A DNA stretch of 64,000 nucleotides from CAVPDA01 sp963702495 (GTDB taxonomy: Bacteria > Pseudomonadota > Gammaproteobacteria > Burkholderiales > Rhodocyclaceae): the NCBI GenBank assembly GCA_963702495.1, contig CAVPDA010000003.1, forward strand, positions 310,001-374,000. Reading direction: 5' to 3'. Of this stretch, positions 36,685 through 45,013 are shown piece by piece. A program made the translations under genes and the position numbers. The notes under the pieces were generated by a model that made no database searches, was not told where the DNA came from, and worked only from the letters and a program-made list of their open reading frames with translations. The stretch's first letter is position 1. Every line of letters begins with the position of its first letter.

Positions 36685-37422
36685 CTAGGTTCGGGCTGAG
36701 GGCAGGGAAGGTCCGGGAACTGCCGCCGCACGCTCGGCCGGCTCACGATGCTCGCTCAGTACCTCGCCATGCCGCGGTATCGCCATGCGCGCTGCTGCCG
36801 CCAAGGCGGGATCGAGCCGCCCGCCGGCGCACAGCGTGCCGCGAAAGCCGATGAAGTCCGGGCCGAGTTCCAGCAGCAGCGGAATGTCCGACAGGGCAAA
36901 CGAGCCGCCCAGGCCGCTGAACAGGCCCATGGTCGCGGCACGGCCGAGGAAGTTGCCGATGCCGGCTTCCGTGACGTAGCGCAGCAGTCCGCCTTCGGCC
37001 TTGTGCAGGGTGTCCAGCATGACGCCGGCGAATCCGGCGCGGGCGACGTGCCGGATCATACCCAGGTCCGGCCGCTGATCGGCGAGCATCGCCCCCACCA
37101 GCGCCACGCGGCCCGAAACGTCGCGCAGCGCCTCGATGCAGGCGTGCAGGCCGGGATCGACGCAGAGGCGGACGCAAACGTAGTCGACCCCGGTCTCGGC
37201 CATCTCCGCGACACGCTCGACCAGCAGTGCCGGCTCCATCATCAGATTGCCGACGGTGGCACTTACGGTCCGGCGCCGTGACACCAGGACCACGGCTTCC
37301 CTGACCACGGCGGCAGGCAGCGCGCCGCCCCCCGCATCCCTCAGATTGATGATGTCTGCGCCGGCATCGAGCGCGATCCGGACTTCCGCCGCGTCGATGA
37401 CGCTGGCAAGCATGTAGGTCAT
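36685..37422 (-). CDS. MfnB-like (5-formylfuran-3-yl)methyl phosphate synthase, catalytic Lys missing
   Basis: A 245-residue TIM-barrel protein of the DUF556/MfnB family, which makes the furan precursor of methanofuran in archaea and methylotrophs. The N-terminus MLASVIDAAEVRIALDAGADIINLRD aligns to the family, but the position of the Schiff-base lysine (K in the usual IIDxKxP) is R28. The usual lysine of DYVKVG is also absent (DYVCVRL). The later lysine in LDTLHKAEGG (K141) is kept. Normal synthase activity is therefore doubtful. No other methanofuran or H4MPT genes are in the window. Upstream lie a small coupled ORF and hairpins. Confidence 0.75.
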   Translation of the reverse strand: MTYMLASVIDAAEVRIALDAGADIINLRDAGGGALPAAVVREAVVLVSRRRTVSATVGNLMMEPALLVERVAEMAETGVDYVCVRLCVDPGLHACIEALRDVSGRVALVGAMLADQRPDLGMIRHVARAGFAGVMLDTLHKAEGGLLRYVTEAGIGNFLGRAATMGLFSGLGGSFALSDIPLLLELGPDFIGFRGTLCAGGRLDPALAAAARMAIPRHGEVLSEHREPAERAAAVPGPSLPSART

Positions 37423-37493
37423 GCCTGCCCCCCTTCCCGGCTGGTGTTGCCCGGGGCTCGTGATTGCGGGCGCTGTGCGATCCGGTGGAACAT
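37419..37493 (-). CDS. 24-residue leader ORF coupled to the MfnB-like gene
   Basis: An ATG at 37493 follows a strong Shine-Dalgarno (GGAGAGGAGG, 7 nt upstream) and opens a 24-residue frame beginning MFHRIAQRPQSRA. Its TGA overlaps the ATG of the MfnB-like gene (ATGA). The peptide is basic with no recognisable family. The ribosome-binding site is better than most in the window. It may be a leader peptide or a translational-coupling device. Expression is inferred only from the site strength and the overlap. Confidence 0.45.
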   Translation of the reverse strand: MFHRIAQRPQSRAPGNTSREGGQA

Positions 37494-37536
37494 GGCGCCA
37501 CCTCCTCTCCCCTTGTTCTTGTCAATCCCGCGGCGG

Positions 37537-37595
37537 CCCTCGCATGCCGGGTTCCGGTGAGGCTGCATGCCGCCTCACCACCCGCGTTCTGCGGG
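37537..37595 (-). promoter_or_regulatory. Tandem hairpins in the MfnB-like gene leader
   Basis: On the minus strand three short stems occur in a row: CCCGC/GCGGG (37581-37595), GGTGAGGC/GCCTCACC (37556-37579) and CCC/GGG (37537-37551). The loops of the second and third both contain GGCATGC. Repeated loops on adjacent stems are typical of structured cis-regulatory RNAs. The element lies 44-100 nt upstream of the leader ORF. It matches no riboswitch class I can name. Confidence 0.35.
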
Positions 37596-37737
37596 AAAAA
37601 GTCTATCACTTTCGGCATAGTGCAGGGTGGCCGGGCCGCGCCCGCGCCGGCTTTCCGTCCGACGCTGGCCGCAACCGGCGCCTGAGCGGTCGCGCAATCC
37701 GGGATAATCCGCAGCACGCCGCCATCCATCCACCGCC

Positions 37738-38391
37738 ATGTCGCCGAAGAAGATCCGCAGCCTGTTCGAACGCCTCGCCGCCGCCAATCCCGATCCCCGG
37801 TCCGAACTCGAGTATCGGACACCCTACCAGTTGCTGGTGGCGGTGATCCTTTCGGCCCAGGCCACCGACAAGAGCGTCAATCTCGCCACCCGCAGACTGT
37901 TCGCGCAGGCCGCCACGCCCCAGGCCATCGTTGCCCTCGGCGAGGATGGCCTGGCGGAATACATCAAGACCATCGGCCTCTACCGCAGCAAGGCGCGGAA
38001 CGTCGTCGCCATGTCGCGCCTGCTGATCGACCACCATGGGAGCGAGGTGCCGCGCGAGCGGAAGGCCCTGGAAGCCCTGCCCGGTGTCGGACGCAAGACG
38101 GCCAACGTGGTGCTCAACATCGTGTTCGGCGAGCCGACCATCGCCGTCGACACCCACATCTTCCGCGTCGCCAACCGCACCGGGCTGGCACCCGGCAAGG
38201 ACGTACGGGAGGTCGAGGAAAAGCTGTTAAAATGCGTTCCGCGGCAATTCCTCCTGCATGCGCACCACTGGCTGATCCTGCACGGCCGTTACGTGTGCAA
38301 GGCGCAGAAACCCGGCTGCGGCCGGTGCCCGATACGCGACCTGTGTGACTACTCCGACAAGACACCTGACTCGGCTCCCGACCCGCGCTGA
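37738..38391 (+). CDS. nth: Endonuclease III
   Basis: A 217-residue base-excision-repair glycosylase/AP lyase for oxidised pyrimidines. The helix-hairpin-helix LPGVGRKTANVVLN precedes the catalytic Asp in VDTHIFRVANR; the catalytic Lys is in LSAQATDKSVN. The C-terminal 4Fe-4S loop is intact: C-x6-C-x2-C-x5-C in VCKAQKPGCGRCPIRDLC. A GATAAT hexamer about 40 bp upstream may be the -10. It often follows rnf operons in proteobacteria, as here. Confidence 0.96.
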   Translation: MSPKKIRSLFERLAAANPDPRSELEYRTPYQLLVAVILSAQATDKSVNLATRRLFAQAATPQAIVALGEDGLAEYIKTIGLYRSKARNVVAMSRLLIDHHGSEVPRERKALEALPGVGRKTANVVLNIVFGEPTIAVDTHIFRVANRTGLAPGKDVREVEEKLLKCVPRQFLLHAHHWLILHGRYVCKAQKPGCGRCPIRDLCDYSDKTPDSAPDPR

Positions 38392-39490
38392 CGGCCCGCC
38401 CATCACGCCCATCGCCACCGCCATCGCCAGTGCCGCCAAACCGGCACCGGAACTCGCCGCCGACGTGGTGGCCGAAGCACTCGGGCGCACCGGCGCGACG
38501 ATCGCGCGCAGCGTGCTGCTGTTCCTGACCAGCGATTTCCTGCGCCTGGCGCGCGACTCGGTGCTGGCTGCATCGCGCGCCGCACGCTGCCTGCAGGTGA
38601 CCGGCTGTACCGGGCCCGGCGTGTTCACCGAAGCGGACTGGGTGCTCGACCGGCCGGCCGCCTGCGCCATGGTGTTTACCGGCGAGGTCGCGCTCGGCGC
38701 GGCAGACGCGACGTCCGGGCCGACCCTCAGCCTGGCGCTGCCGCAGAACGCGACCGGCGACTGGATCGAGTCCGGCGCAAGGCGCTTCGGACTGGTCTCC
38801 AGCGACGGCGCCGGACACAATCCGGGACGCATCTGGGGCCACGGCCAGGTGCTGGCCGAAGGCCGTTTCGAAGCGGCATTCCGCGGTGCGCGCGGCGCGA
38901 TCGCCGTGTCGCGCGGCATCCGCATCCTGTCGGAACCGCTGGAGGTCACCGTGGCCCACGCCTACGACGTGGAACGCGTCGCCGGGCACCCGGCCCTCAA
39001 CACGCTGCTGCGCGTGCTGCCGCTGGAATTGCGGGAAATGGAAAAGCTGCCCCACCACCTGCTGTTTGCCGGCATCATCGTGGGCGAAGCCGAAGGCGCG
39101 ATCGAGCAGGGCCGCTACATTCTGGTGTCGATCATCGCCGGCAACAGCGACGACCGCTCGCTGACCCTGGCGGCGCGGCTCGAATCCGGCAGCCACATCT
39201 TCTGGTGCATGCGCCAGGCACTGGCGGCGGAGCGCGACACCCGCGTCGCCCTCGATGCGGCCGTCGCGGAATTGGGCGCCACGCCGGATTTCGCGCTCCT
39301 GTTCTCGTGCCTGGGACGGGGACCGTATTTCTTCGGCGGCGCCGAGCGCGATCTCGAACTCGCCCGCGAGCGCTTGCCGGGCGTGCCCATCATCGGCACC
39401 TACGGCGGCGGGGAGATCGCGGCCCTCGCCGTGGGCAACCGCCTGATCCACAACAGCGCGGTCATCGCCGCCTTCAAGTCGGATGTTTAG
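38345..39490 (+). CDS. FIST domain signal-transduction protein
   Basis: A 381-residue protein with a FIST_N domain (VLLFLTSDFLRLA...LQVTGCTGPGVFTE) and a FIST_C domain (FALLFSCLGRGPYFFGGAERDLEL...GTYGGGEIA), a predicted small-ligand sensory module. It has no transmembrane segment and no attached output domain. The GTG at 38345 would overlap nth by 47 bp; no better start is visible, so the N-terminus is uncertain. It overlaps DUF1841 by 8 bp. Confidence 0.82.
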   Translation: MTTPTRHLTRLPTRADGPPITPIATAIASAAKPAPELAADVVAEALGRTGATIARSVLLFLTSDFLRLARDSVLAASRAARCLQVTGCTGPGVFTEADWVLDRPAACAMVFTGEVALGAADATSGPTLSLALPQNATGDWIESGARRFGLVSSDGAGHNPGRIWGHGQVLAEGRFEAAFRGARGAIAVSRGIRILSEPLEVTVAHAYDVERVAGHPALNTLLRVLPLELREMEKLPHHLLFAGIIVGEAEGAIEQGRYILVSIIAGNSDDRSLTLAARLESGSHIFWCMRQALAAERDTRVALDAAVAELGATPDFALLFSCLGRGPYFFGGAERDLELARERLPGVPIIGTYGGGEIAALAVGNRLIHNSAVIAAFKSDV

Positions 39491-39911
39491 CCCGTCCCGC
39501 GACCAGGCCAGGCGCTTCTTCATCGACGCCTGGCGCAAGTACCGCCAGCGCGAACTGCTGACGCAGATGGAACATGTCGCGGTGGATATCGTCCTCGCTC
39601 ATCCGGAGTACCACGCCCTGCTCGGCGACGAGGAGCGGGCGCTGGCGCACGACTATGCGCCCGAGTCGGGCGAGCTCAATCCCTTTCTGCACCTGTCGCT
39701 GCACCTCGCCGTCGAGGAGCAGCTTGCCATCGATCAGCCGCTTGGCCTGCGCCCGGCCTTCGACCTGCTGCTGGCGCGCAAGGCGGAGCGCCACGACGCG
39801 CTGCACGCAGTGGTGGAATGTCTAGGAGAGACGATCTGGCAGGCCCAGCGCGAGGGCTCGCCGCCGGACGGCGAGGCGTATCTGGAGTGCGTCCGGCGCC
39901 ATGCCAAATGA
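39483..39911 (+). CDS. DUF1841 family protein
   Basis: A 142-residue cytoplasmic, all-helical protein of unknown function. Family features are the N-terminal SRDQARRFFIDAWRKYRQRELLTQME, NPFLHLSLHLAVEEQLAIDQP and RHDALHAVVECLGETIWQAQR. It is common in beta- and gammaproteobacteria. Its start overlaps the FIST gene, so the two and nth may be cotranscribed. A histidine-rich HLSLHL segment could bind metal, but this is not shown. Confidence 0.88.
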   Translation: MFSPSRDQARRFFIDAWRKYRQRELLTQMEHVAVDIVLAHPEYHALLGDEERALAHDYAPESGELNPFLHLSLHLAVEEQLAIDQPLGLRPAFDLLLARKAERHDALHAVVECLGETIWQAQREGSPPDGEAYLECVRRHAK

Positions 39912-39956
39912 AAGAGCGGGCCATGGCCCGCCCTGCGCGCACCGGAAGTCCGCTCG

Positions 39957-40286
39957 TCAGCGCTTGTCGTAAAGCCCTGGCTGGCTGGCGAAATACGCCG
40001 CGAGATCGCTGAAATCCTGCTGCGTCAGATTGGTGATCTGGCTCGCCATGATGGGATTCTTGCGCTTGCCCGCCTTGTACTCCTTCAGCGTGTGGTAGAG
40101 GTAGCCCTCGTGCTGTCCGGCGAGGCGGGGAAAGTCGGGCGACTGGCTGTTGCCGTCGGCGCCGTGGCAGGCGGCGCAGGTCTTCGACTTCTCCTTGCCT
40201 TGCGCCGCGTTGCCGGCGGCGGCGCTGCCCGAAGCCAGCGCGACGGCAAACAGCATGCCGCACGCGGCGATCATCGTCTTCTTCAT
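39957..40286 (-). CDS. Periplasmic cytochrome c (class I, c553-type)
   Basis: A 109-residue monohaem cytochrome. A signal peptide (MKKTMIAACGMLFAVALASGSAAAG) precedes the haem-attachment site CAACH and a distal Met candidate in NPIMASQITNLTQQDF. The start was set at the ATG at 40286 behind GAGGGGAGGGAAG; the open frame continues upstream through the next cytochrome gene. It pairs with the similar gene 11 bp upstream. Both sit downstream of a periplasmic molybdenum hydroxylase cluster and are candidate electron acceptors for it. Confidence 0.9.
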   Translation of the reverse strand: MKKTMIAACGMLFAVALASGSAAAGNAAQGKEKSKTCAACHGADGNSQSPDFPRLAGQHEGYLYHTLKEYKAGKRKNPIMASQITNLTQQDFSDLAAYFASQPGLYDKR

Positions 40287-40297
40287 CTTCCCTCCCC

Positions 40298-40618
40298 TCA
40301 TTTCTGCGCGCCGTAATAGGCGCCAAGGTCGGCCATGTCCTGCTCGCTCAGGCCCGCGGCGATGCCGCGCATGGTCGGATGGCTGCGCTCGCCGCTCTTG
40401 TAGCCTTCGAGCGCCTTGACGATGTACGCCGGATGCTGGCCGCCGAGCCGCGGCACGGGATACACGTCGGGGAAGGTGGATTTGTAGCCGGGGATGCCAT
40501 GGCAGCCGGCGCACATGACCGTCTTCTTCTTCGCGGCCTCGGGATCGCCAGTGGCGGCGTGTGCGGCCATGACGCTGGCACCCAGAGCCGCGACGACGGC
40601 AAGGTGAAGGATCTTCAT
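40298..40618 (-). CDS. Periplasmic cytochrome c (class I)
   Basis: A 106-residue monohaem cytochrome with signal peptide (MKILHLAVVAALGASVMAAHA) and haem site CAGCH. HPTMRGIAAGLSEQDMADLGAYY supplies the distal Met region. It is a paralogue of the next gene, 11 bp downstream; the two have similar length and domain order. Together they resemble the two halves of a dihaem c4-type protein made as separate chains. Confidence 0.9.
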   Translation of the reverse strand: MKILHLAVVAALGASVMAAHAATGDPEAAKKKTVMCAGCHGIPGYKSTFPDVYPVPRLGGQHPAYIVKALEGYKSGERSHPTMRGIAAGLSEQDMADLGAYYGAQK

Positions 40619-40710
40619 CGTTTTGTCCTGTCTCTCGGGAGTGGTAATCCGCGCAGATTCTAGCCAAGCGCGGGGGTCCGGTCAAAAACGCCTTACGCTG
40701 CAAAGCAGCA

Positions 40711-41286
40711 TCAGAGCGGATGGAGATCGCCCGCCACGTCCACATCCGCCAGTACGCCAGGGTCGCTGCAGGGAATCAGGAAGGTAGCATCGGCGTGGGC
40801 GGCGACGATGCGGCGGGCGCCGCTATCGCCGGAAAGCGCCAGCAGATCGTTCAGGAAGCGCCGCGAGAAGCCGACCGGATGGCCGCGCCGCCCGTCATGC
40901 ACGGGTGCCGCAATGGGCGCCCCCCGCGCCAGTGCCGCGGCCACGGCGGCGATGGTGTCGGGGCGCACGAAGGGCATGTCCGCCAGGGCAATGACCCAGC
41001 CCTCCACGTCGGCGCTCGCCGCCACGCCGCCGGCAAGGCTCGCGCCCATTCCCTCCGCCGCGCGATCGCAGGCAACCACCGCGAGCCCTGCCGCCTGCAG
41101 CAGGGCTGCGAGTTCGCTGCCGGAATCGCGCACCACCGCGATCGAGCGCGGCACCGCGGCGCACAGGTTGCGGGCGCTGCGCACCGCCAGCACCTCGCCG
41201 CCCGGCAGGCGATGCAGCAACTTGTCCGCGCCGAAGCGCGACGAACTGCCCGCGGCCAGAAGCACGCCGGCGATCCCGGCTGTCAC
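40711..41286 (-). CDS. mocA: Molybdenum cofactor cytidylyltransferase (MocA-like)
   Basis: A 191-residue nucleotidyltransferase that converts Mo-molybdopterin to the cytosine dinucleotide form needed by xanthine-oxidase-type enzymes. Signature LLAAGSSSRFGADKLLHRL (GTP/CTP-binding loop) and IALADMPFVRPDTIA (metal-binding Asp). GRRGHPVGFSRRF is family-typical. Its ATG overlaps the xdhC stop by 4 bp, and the cluster also encodes the hydroxylase subunits it should serve. Confidence 0.88.
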   Translation of the reverse strand: MTAGIAGVLLAAGSSSRFGADKLLHRLPGGEVLAVRSARNLCAAVPRSIAVVRDSGSELAALLQAAGLAVVACDRAAEGMGASLAGGVAASADVEGWVIALADMPFVRPDTIAAVAAALARGAPIAAPVHDGRRGHPVGFSRRFLNDLLALSGDSGARRIVAAHADATFLIPCSDPGVLADVDVAGDLHPL

Positions 41287-42254
41287 ACCGTCGCGGCCTG
41301 CGCAGCGGAGAGCGCCACGGCGTTTCTCACGGCGGTCATCTCGGCCAGAATGGACACCGCGATTTCCGCCGGTGTGCGGCTGCCGATGCGCAGGCCGACG
41401 GGTCCGTGCAGGCGCGCGATCTGCTCCGGCGCGAGATCGAACTGGCCCAGTCGCTCGCGGCGCCTGGCATCGTTGGCGCGCGAGCCGAGGGCGCCGACAT
41501 AGAACGCCGGCGACTTGAGCGCCTCCAGCAGCGCCATGTCGTCGAGCTTCGGGTCATGGGTCAGGGCCACTACCGCGCTGTGGGGGTCGAGTTCCAGCGC
41601 CAGCACGGTGTCGTCCGGCATGGTGGTGACCAGTTGCGCCCCCGGCACCTGCCACGCTGCCGCGTATTCCTCGCGCGGATCGCAGACGATGACCTGATAG
41701 TCCAGGGCCTGCGCCATCTGCGCCAGGTAGAAGGAAACCTGTCCGGCGCCGATCACCAGCAGCCGCAGCCGCGGGCCGTGGACATTGGTCATCCGCCCGC
41801 CGTCGAAGCGCAGGGCGTCGCCGCGCTGCGCCGCGGCCAGCGTCACCGCCCCGCTCGCCAGATCGAGGGTGCGGGCCGCCAGTTGGCCCCGTTCGATGCG
41901 TGCCCGCAGATCGCGCAGCGTAGCCGCGTCCGGCGCCGGCTCCACCACCAGCCGCAAGGTGCCGCCGCAGGGCAGGCCGAAGCGGCGCGCCTCGTCCTTG
42001 GTCACGCCGTAGGTGACGACCTGCGGCTTGCTGCCGCGGAATTCCCCGTCGCGCATACGCCCGATCAGATCGTCCTCGATGCAGCCTCCCGACACGGAAC
42101 CGACCAGCAGCCCGTCGTCGCGCAGCCCGAGCCAGGCGCCGGCCGGCCTCGGCGCCGAGCCCCAAGTGGCGACGACCGTGACCAGCGCGACCCGATGTCC
42201 CGCTTCGAGCCAGCCGACGGCCGCCTTCAGAACTTCGATGTCAGCCGAGTCCAC
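41283..42254 (-). CDS. xdhC: XdhC-family molybdenum cofactor insertion/sulfuration protein
   Basis: A 323-residue chaperone that binds MCD/MPT and helps sulfurate and insert it into molybdenum hydroxylases. The N-terminal XdhC/CoxI domain is VVATWGSAPRPAGAWLGL...VSGGCIEDDL. The C-terminal Rossmann domain has LLVIGAGQVSFYLAQMAQALDY and VALTHDPKLDDMAL...YVGALGSRAND. It lies 6 bp after iorB and overlaps mocA, a typical maturation pair for this enzyme family. Confidence 0.92.
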   Translation of the reverse strand: MDSADIEVLKAAVGWLEAGHRVALVTVVATWGSAPRPAGAWLGLRDDGLLVGSVSGGCIEDDLIGRMRDGEFRGSKPQVVTYGVTKDEARRFGLPCGGTLRLVVEPAPDAATLRDLRARIERGQLAARTLDLASGAVTLAAAQRGDALRFDGGRMTNVHGPRLRLLVIGAGQVSFYLAQMAQALDYQVIVCDPREEYAAAWQVPGAQLVTTMPDDTVLALELDPHSAVVALTHDPKLDDMALLEALKSPAFYVGALGSRANDARRRERLGQFDLAPEQIARLHGPVGLRIGSRTPAEIAVSILAEMTAVRNAVALSAAQAATV

Positions 42255-42260
42255 GGCGCC

Positions 42261-44453
42261 TCACGCCAGACTGAGCGGCAGCTTGCGCAGGCGCTTGCCG
42301 GTGGCGGCGAAAAGCGCATTCGCCAGCGCCGGCGCGATCACCGGCACCGCCGGCTCGCCCACGCCCGTGGGTTTGGCGGTGGAAGTCACGATATGCACGT
42401 CGATCTTCGGCATCTCGCCCATGCGCAGCAGCGGATAGTCGTTGAAGTTGGACTGCTCCACCGCGCCGTCCTTGAGCGTGATTTCGCCGTACAGCGCAGC
42501 GGTGAGGCCGAAGCCGATGCCTCCCTCCATCTGCGCGCGAATGACGTCGGGATTGACGGCGATGCCGCAATCCACGGCGCACACCACCCGGTCCACGCGG
42601 AAGCTGCCGTCGCCCTTCACCGTCACCTCCGCCACCTGCGCCACGTAGCTGTGGAACGACTCATGCACCGCTACGCCGCGCCCGCGCTTCTCGCCGTTCT
42701 TTCCGGCCGCCAGCGGCTTGCCCCAATCCGCCTTCTCCGCCGCCAGCCTGAGGACCGCGGCGTGGCGCGGATGCTTGCCGAGCAGATCCAGGCGCAACGC
42801 CACCGGGTCGCGCGCAGCGGCCTGGGCCAGTTCGTCGATGAAGGTCTCGGTCGAGAACGCGGTGTGGGTCGAGCCCACCGAGCGCCACCACAGCACCGGC
42901 ACCGGCAGCTTGGACGTATGCAGGTCGACGCTCAGATTGGGAATGGTGTAAGGCAGCGTCGCCGCGCCCTCCACCGAGGTGACGTCGATGCCGTCCTTCG
43001 ACAAGGCGGATTCGAACGCGGTGCCGGCGATGATGGACTGGCCGACGATGCGATGCTGCCACGCCACGACATTGCCCTTGTCATCGAGCCCGGCGCGCAG
43101 GCTGTGGAAATACAGGGGCCGGTAGTAGCCGGCGCGCATGTCGTCCTCGCGCGTCCACATCAGCTTGACCGGCGCCTTGCCGCCGATCGCCTTGGCGACG
43201 TGGGCGGCTTCGAGCAGGTAGTCGGCATGGGGATTGGCGCGGCGGCCGAAGCTGCCGCCGGCGTAGAGCATGTTCAGCTTCACCTGCTCCGGCTTGAGGC
43301 CGAGCAGCCCGGCCAGCGCCATCTGGTCGCCGGTCTGGAACTGTTCGCCGTTCCACACCTCGCAACCGCCCGCTTCGATCCGGATGACGCAGTTCAGCGG
43401 CTCCATCGCGGCGTGGGCGAGGAACGGAAACTCGAAGCCCGCCTCCAGTTTCTTCGCTGCGCCGGCGTAGGCGGCATTCGCGTCGCCCTCCTTGCGCGCC
43501 ACCAGACCGGGATCGACGGCGAGCTTGCGGTAGCTGTCCATGATTTCCGCGGAACCGAGGCGGAAGGCGCCGGACTCGTCCCAATCCACCGTCAGGGCGT
43601 CGCGCCCCAGCTTGGCGGCCCAGAAATCCTGCGCCAGCACCGCCACCCCGCTCGGGATCTGCACCACCTCCACGACGCCCTTCACCTGCTTGCTGCGCGT
43701 GGCGTCGAAGCCGCGCACCTTGGCGCCGAAGCGCGGCGCGTGGGCCACCACGGCGGTGAGCATGCCGGGCAGCTTGACGTCCTGGGTAAAGATCGCGCTA
43801 CCGTTGACCTTCGCGGCGCTGTCCTTGCGCGGCACGTGCTTGCCGATGTAAACGAAGTCCTTCGGATCCTTCAGCTTCACGTCCTCCGGCACCGGGCGTT
43901 GCGCGGCACGCGCCGCCAGTTGCCCGAAGCTCGCCTTGCGGCGGCTCGAAGCATGCATCACCATGCCGTCCCGCACCGTGATCTGACCTGGCGCCACCTT
44001 CCATTGCTCCGCCGCCGCTGCCACCAGCATGGCGCGCGCTGCCGCCCCCGCCTTGCGCATCTGCTCGAAGGAGTTGGCCATGGCGGTGCTGCCGCCGGTG
44101 CCCTGGGAAGGTCCCCACAGCAGGTTGTTGTAGCGCTTGGCGTCCGCCGGCGCGCCCTCGACCTTGACTTGGGACCAGGCGGCGTCCAGTTCCTCCGCCA
44201 CCAGCGTCGGCAGCCCGGTGTAGGTGCCCTGCCCCATTTCCAGATGCTTGACGATGACGGTGACCGTATTGTCGGTGCCGATGCGCACGAAGGCGTTCGG
44301 TTCGAAGGCGGCCGGCGCTGCCTTGGCGACGGTCTTGCCGGGTCCACCGGCGGCCTGCGCCGCGGCGCCGGACACGTAGACGGCCAGGGTCAGCCCCGCG
44401 GTGCCCTGCAGGAAGCGGCGCCGGCTCTCGTTTTCGATGCGGATTTCGTCCAT
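42261..44453 (-). CDS. iorB: Molybdopterin hydroxylase large subunit (IorB-like), Tat-exported
   Basis: A 730-residue molybdenum-binding subunit of the xanthine oxidase family, closest to isoquinoline 1-oxidoreductase beta. The Tat signal ESRRRFLQGTAGLTLAVYVSGAAAQ directs export. Cofactor segments: VIVKHLEMGQGTYTGL, AGGSFGRRANPHADY and the C-terminal PTGVGEPAVPVIAPALANA with the base Glu. The start is the ATG at 44453 after GAGAGGAG. Substrate is unknown; aldehydes or N-heterocycles are typical. It works with the small Fe-S subunit 16 bp upstream and probably reduces the nearby cytochromes c. Confidence 0.9.
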   Translation of the reverse strand: MDEIRIENESRRRFLQGTAGLTLAVYVSGAAAQAAGGPGKTVAKAAPAAFEPNAFVRIGTDNTVTVIVKHLEMGQGTYTGLPTLVAEELDAAWSQVKVEGAPADAKRYNNLLWGPSQGTGGSTAMANSFEQMRKAGAAARAMLVAAAAEQWKVAPGQITVRDGMVMHASSRRKASFGQLAARAAQRPVPEDVKLKDPKDFVYIGKHVPRKDSAAKVNGSAIFTQDVKLPGMLTAVVAHAPRFGAKVRGFDATRSKQVKGVVEVVQIPSGVAVLAQDFWAAKLGRDALTVDWDESGAFRLGSAEIMDSYRKLAVDPGLVARKEGDANAAYAGAAKKLEAGFEFPFLAHAAMEPLNCVIRIEAGGCEVWNGEQFQTGDQMALAGLLGLKPEQVKLNMLYAGGSFGRRANPHADYLLEAAHVAKAIGGKAPVKLMWTREDDMRAGYYRPLYFHSLRAGLDDKGNVVAWQHRIVGQSIIAGTAFESALSKDGIDVTSVEGAATLPYTIPNLSVDLHTSKLPVPVLWWRSVGSTHTAFSTETFIDELAQAAARDPVALRLDLLGKHPRHAAVLRLAAEKADWGKPLAAGKNGEKRGRGVAVHESFHSYVAQVAEVTVKGDGSFRVDRVVCAVDCGIAVNPDVIRAQMEGGIGFGLTAALYGEITLKDGAVEQSNFNDYPLLRMGEMPKIDVHIVTSTAKPTGVGEPAVPVIAPALANALFAATGKRLRKLPLSLA

Positions 44454-44469
44454 GCCGTTCTCCTCTCGC

Positions 44470-44928
44470 TCAGGCCAGGGACTTGGCCGCATCCTTGATC
44501 GCGGCGCGGATGCGCACATAGGTCGCGCAGCGGCACAGGTTGCCCGCCATCTCGCGGTCGATGTCGGCATCGCTCGGCTTGGGATTCTTCGCCAGCAGCG
44601 CCACAGCGCTCATGATCTGGCCCGACTGGCAGAAGCCGCACTGCACCACGTCCAGTTTCTGCCACGCCTGCTGCACCGCCTTGCCCACCCGCTCGCCGCC
44701 GACGCCCTCGATGGTGAGGATGCGCTTGCCCGCCACCGACGACACCGGCGTGGTGCAGGAGCGCAGCGGCACGCCATCCACGTGCACGGTGCACGAGCCG
44801 CACAGGGCCATGCCGCAGGAATACTTGGTGCCGGTCAGGCCAAGACGCTCGCGCAGCACCCACAGCAGCGGCGTGCCGGGATCGGCATCGACGCTGTGGC
44901 GCTTGCCGTTGATGTTGAGGTCGATCAT
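44470..44928 (-). CDS. iorA: Molybdopterin hydroxylase [2Fe-2S] subunit (IorA-like)
   Basis: A 152-residue subunit with two [2Fe-2S] clusters. The plant-type N-terminal cluster lies in KYSCGMALCGSCTVHVDG, and the second in CGFCQSGQIM and NLCRCATYVRIRAAI. It carries electrons from the molybdenum centre. The start is the ATG at 44928 after an AAGGAGG site; the longer open frame is shadow. It has no signal peptide and is probably exported bound to IorB by the Tat route. Confidence 0.92.
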   Translation of the reverse strand: MIDLNINGKRHSVDADPGTPLLWVLRERLGLTGTKYSCGMALCGSCTVHVDGVPLRSCTTPVSSVAGKRILTIEGVGGERVGKAVQQAWQKLDVVQCGFCQSGQIMSAVALLAKNPKPSDADIDREMAGNLCRCATYVRIRAAIKDAAKSLA

Positions 44929-45013
44929 GTGTCCTCCTTGGAAACGTGGGGTCGGCCGCCGGGACGGGTGTCGCGTCAACCGTCGGTTCCTGCCGATGTT
45001 CCGCCGGGGAGCT

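Noticed and set aside
37423..37600. Known riboswitch classes for the MfnB-like leader (for example mini-ykkC)
   Set aside because: Tandem stems are present but the loops do not carry the ACGR consensus; no known class fits, so only a candidate element is reported.
41406..44498. A 1030-codon plus-strand frame opposite iorB/xdhC
   Set aside because: Same reason: antisense shadow with no domain or coding character; the minus strand has recognisable genes throughout.
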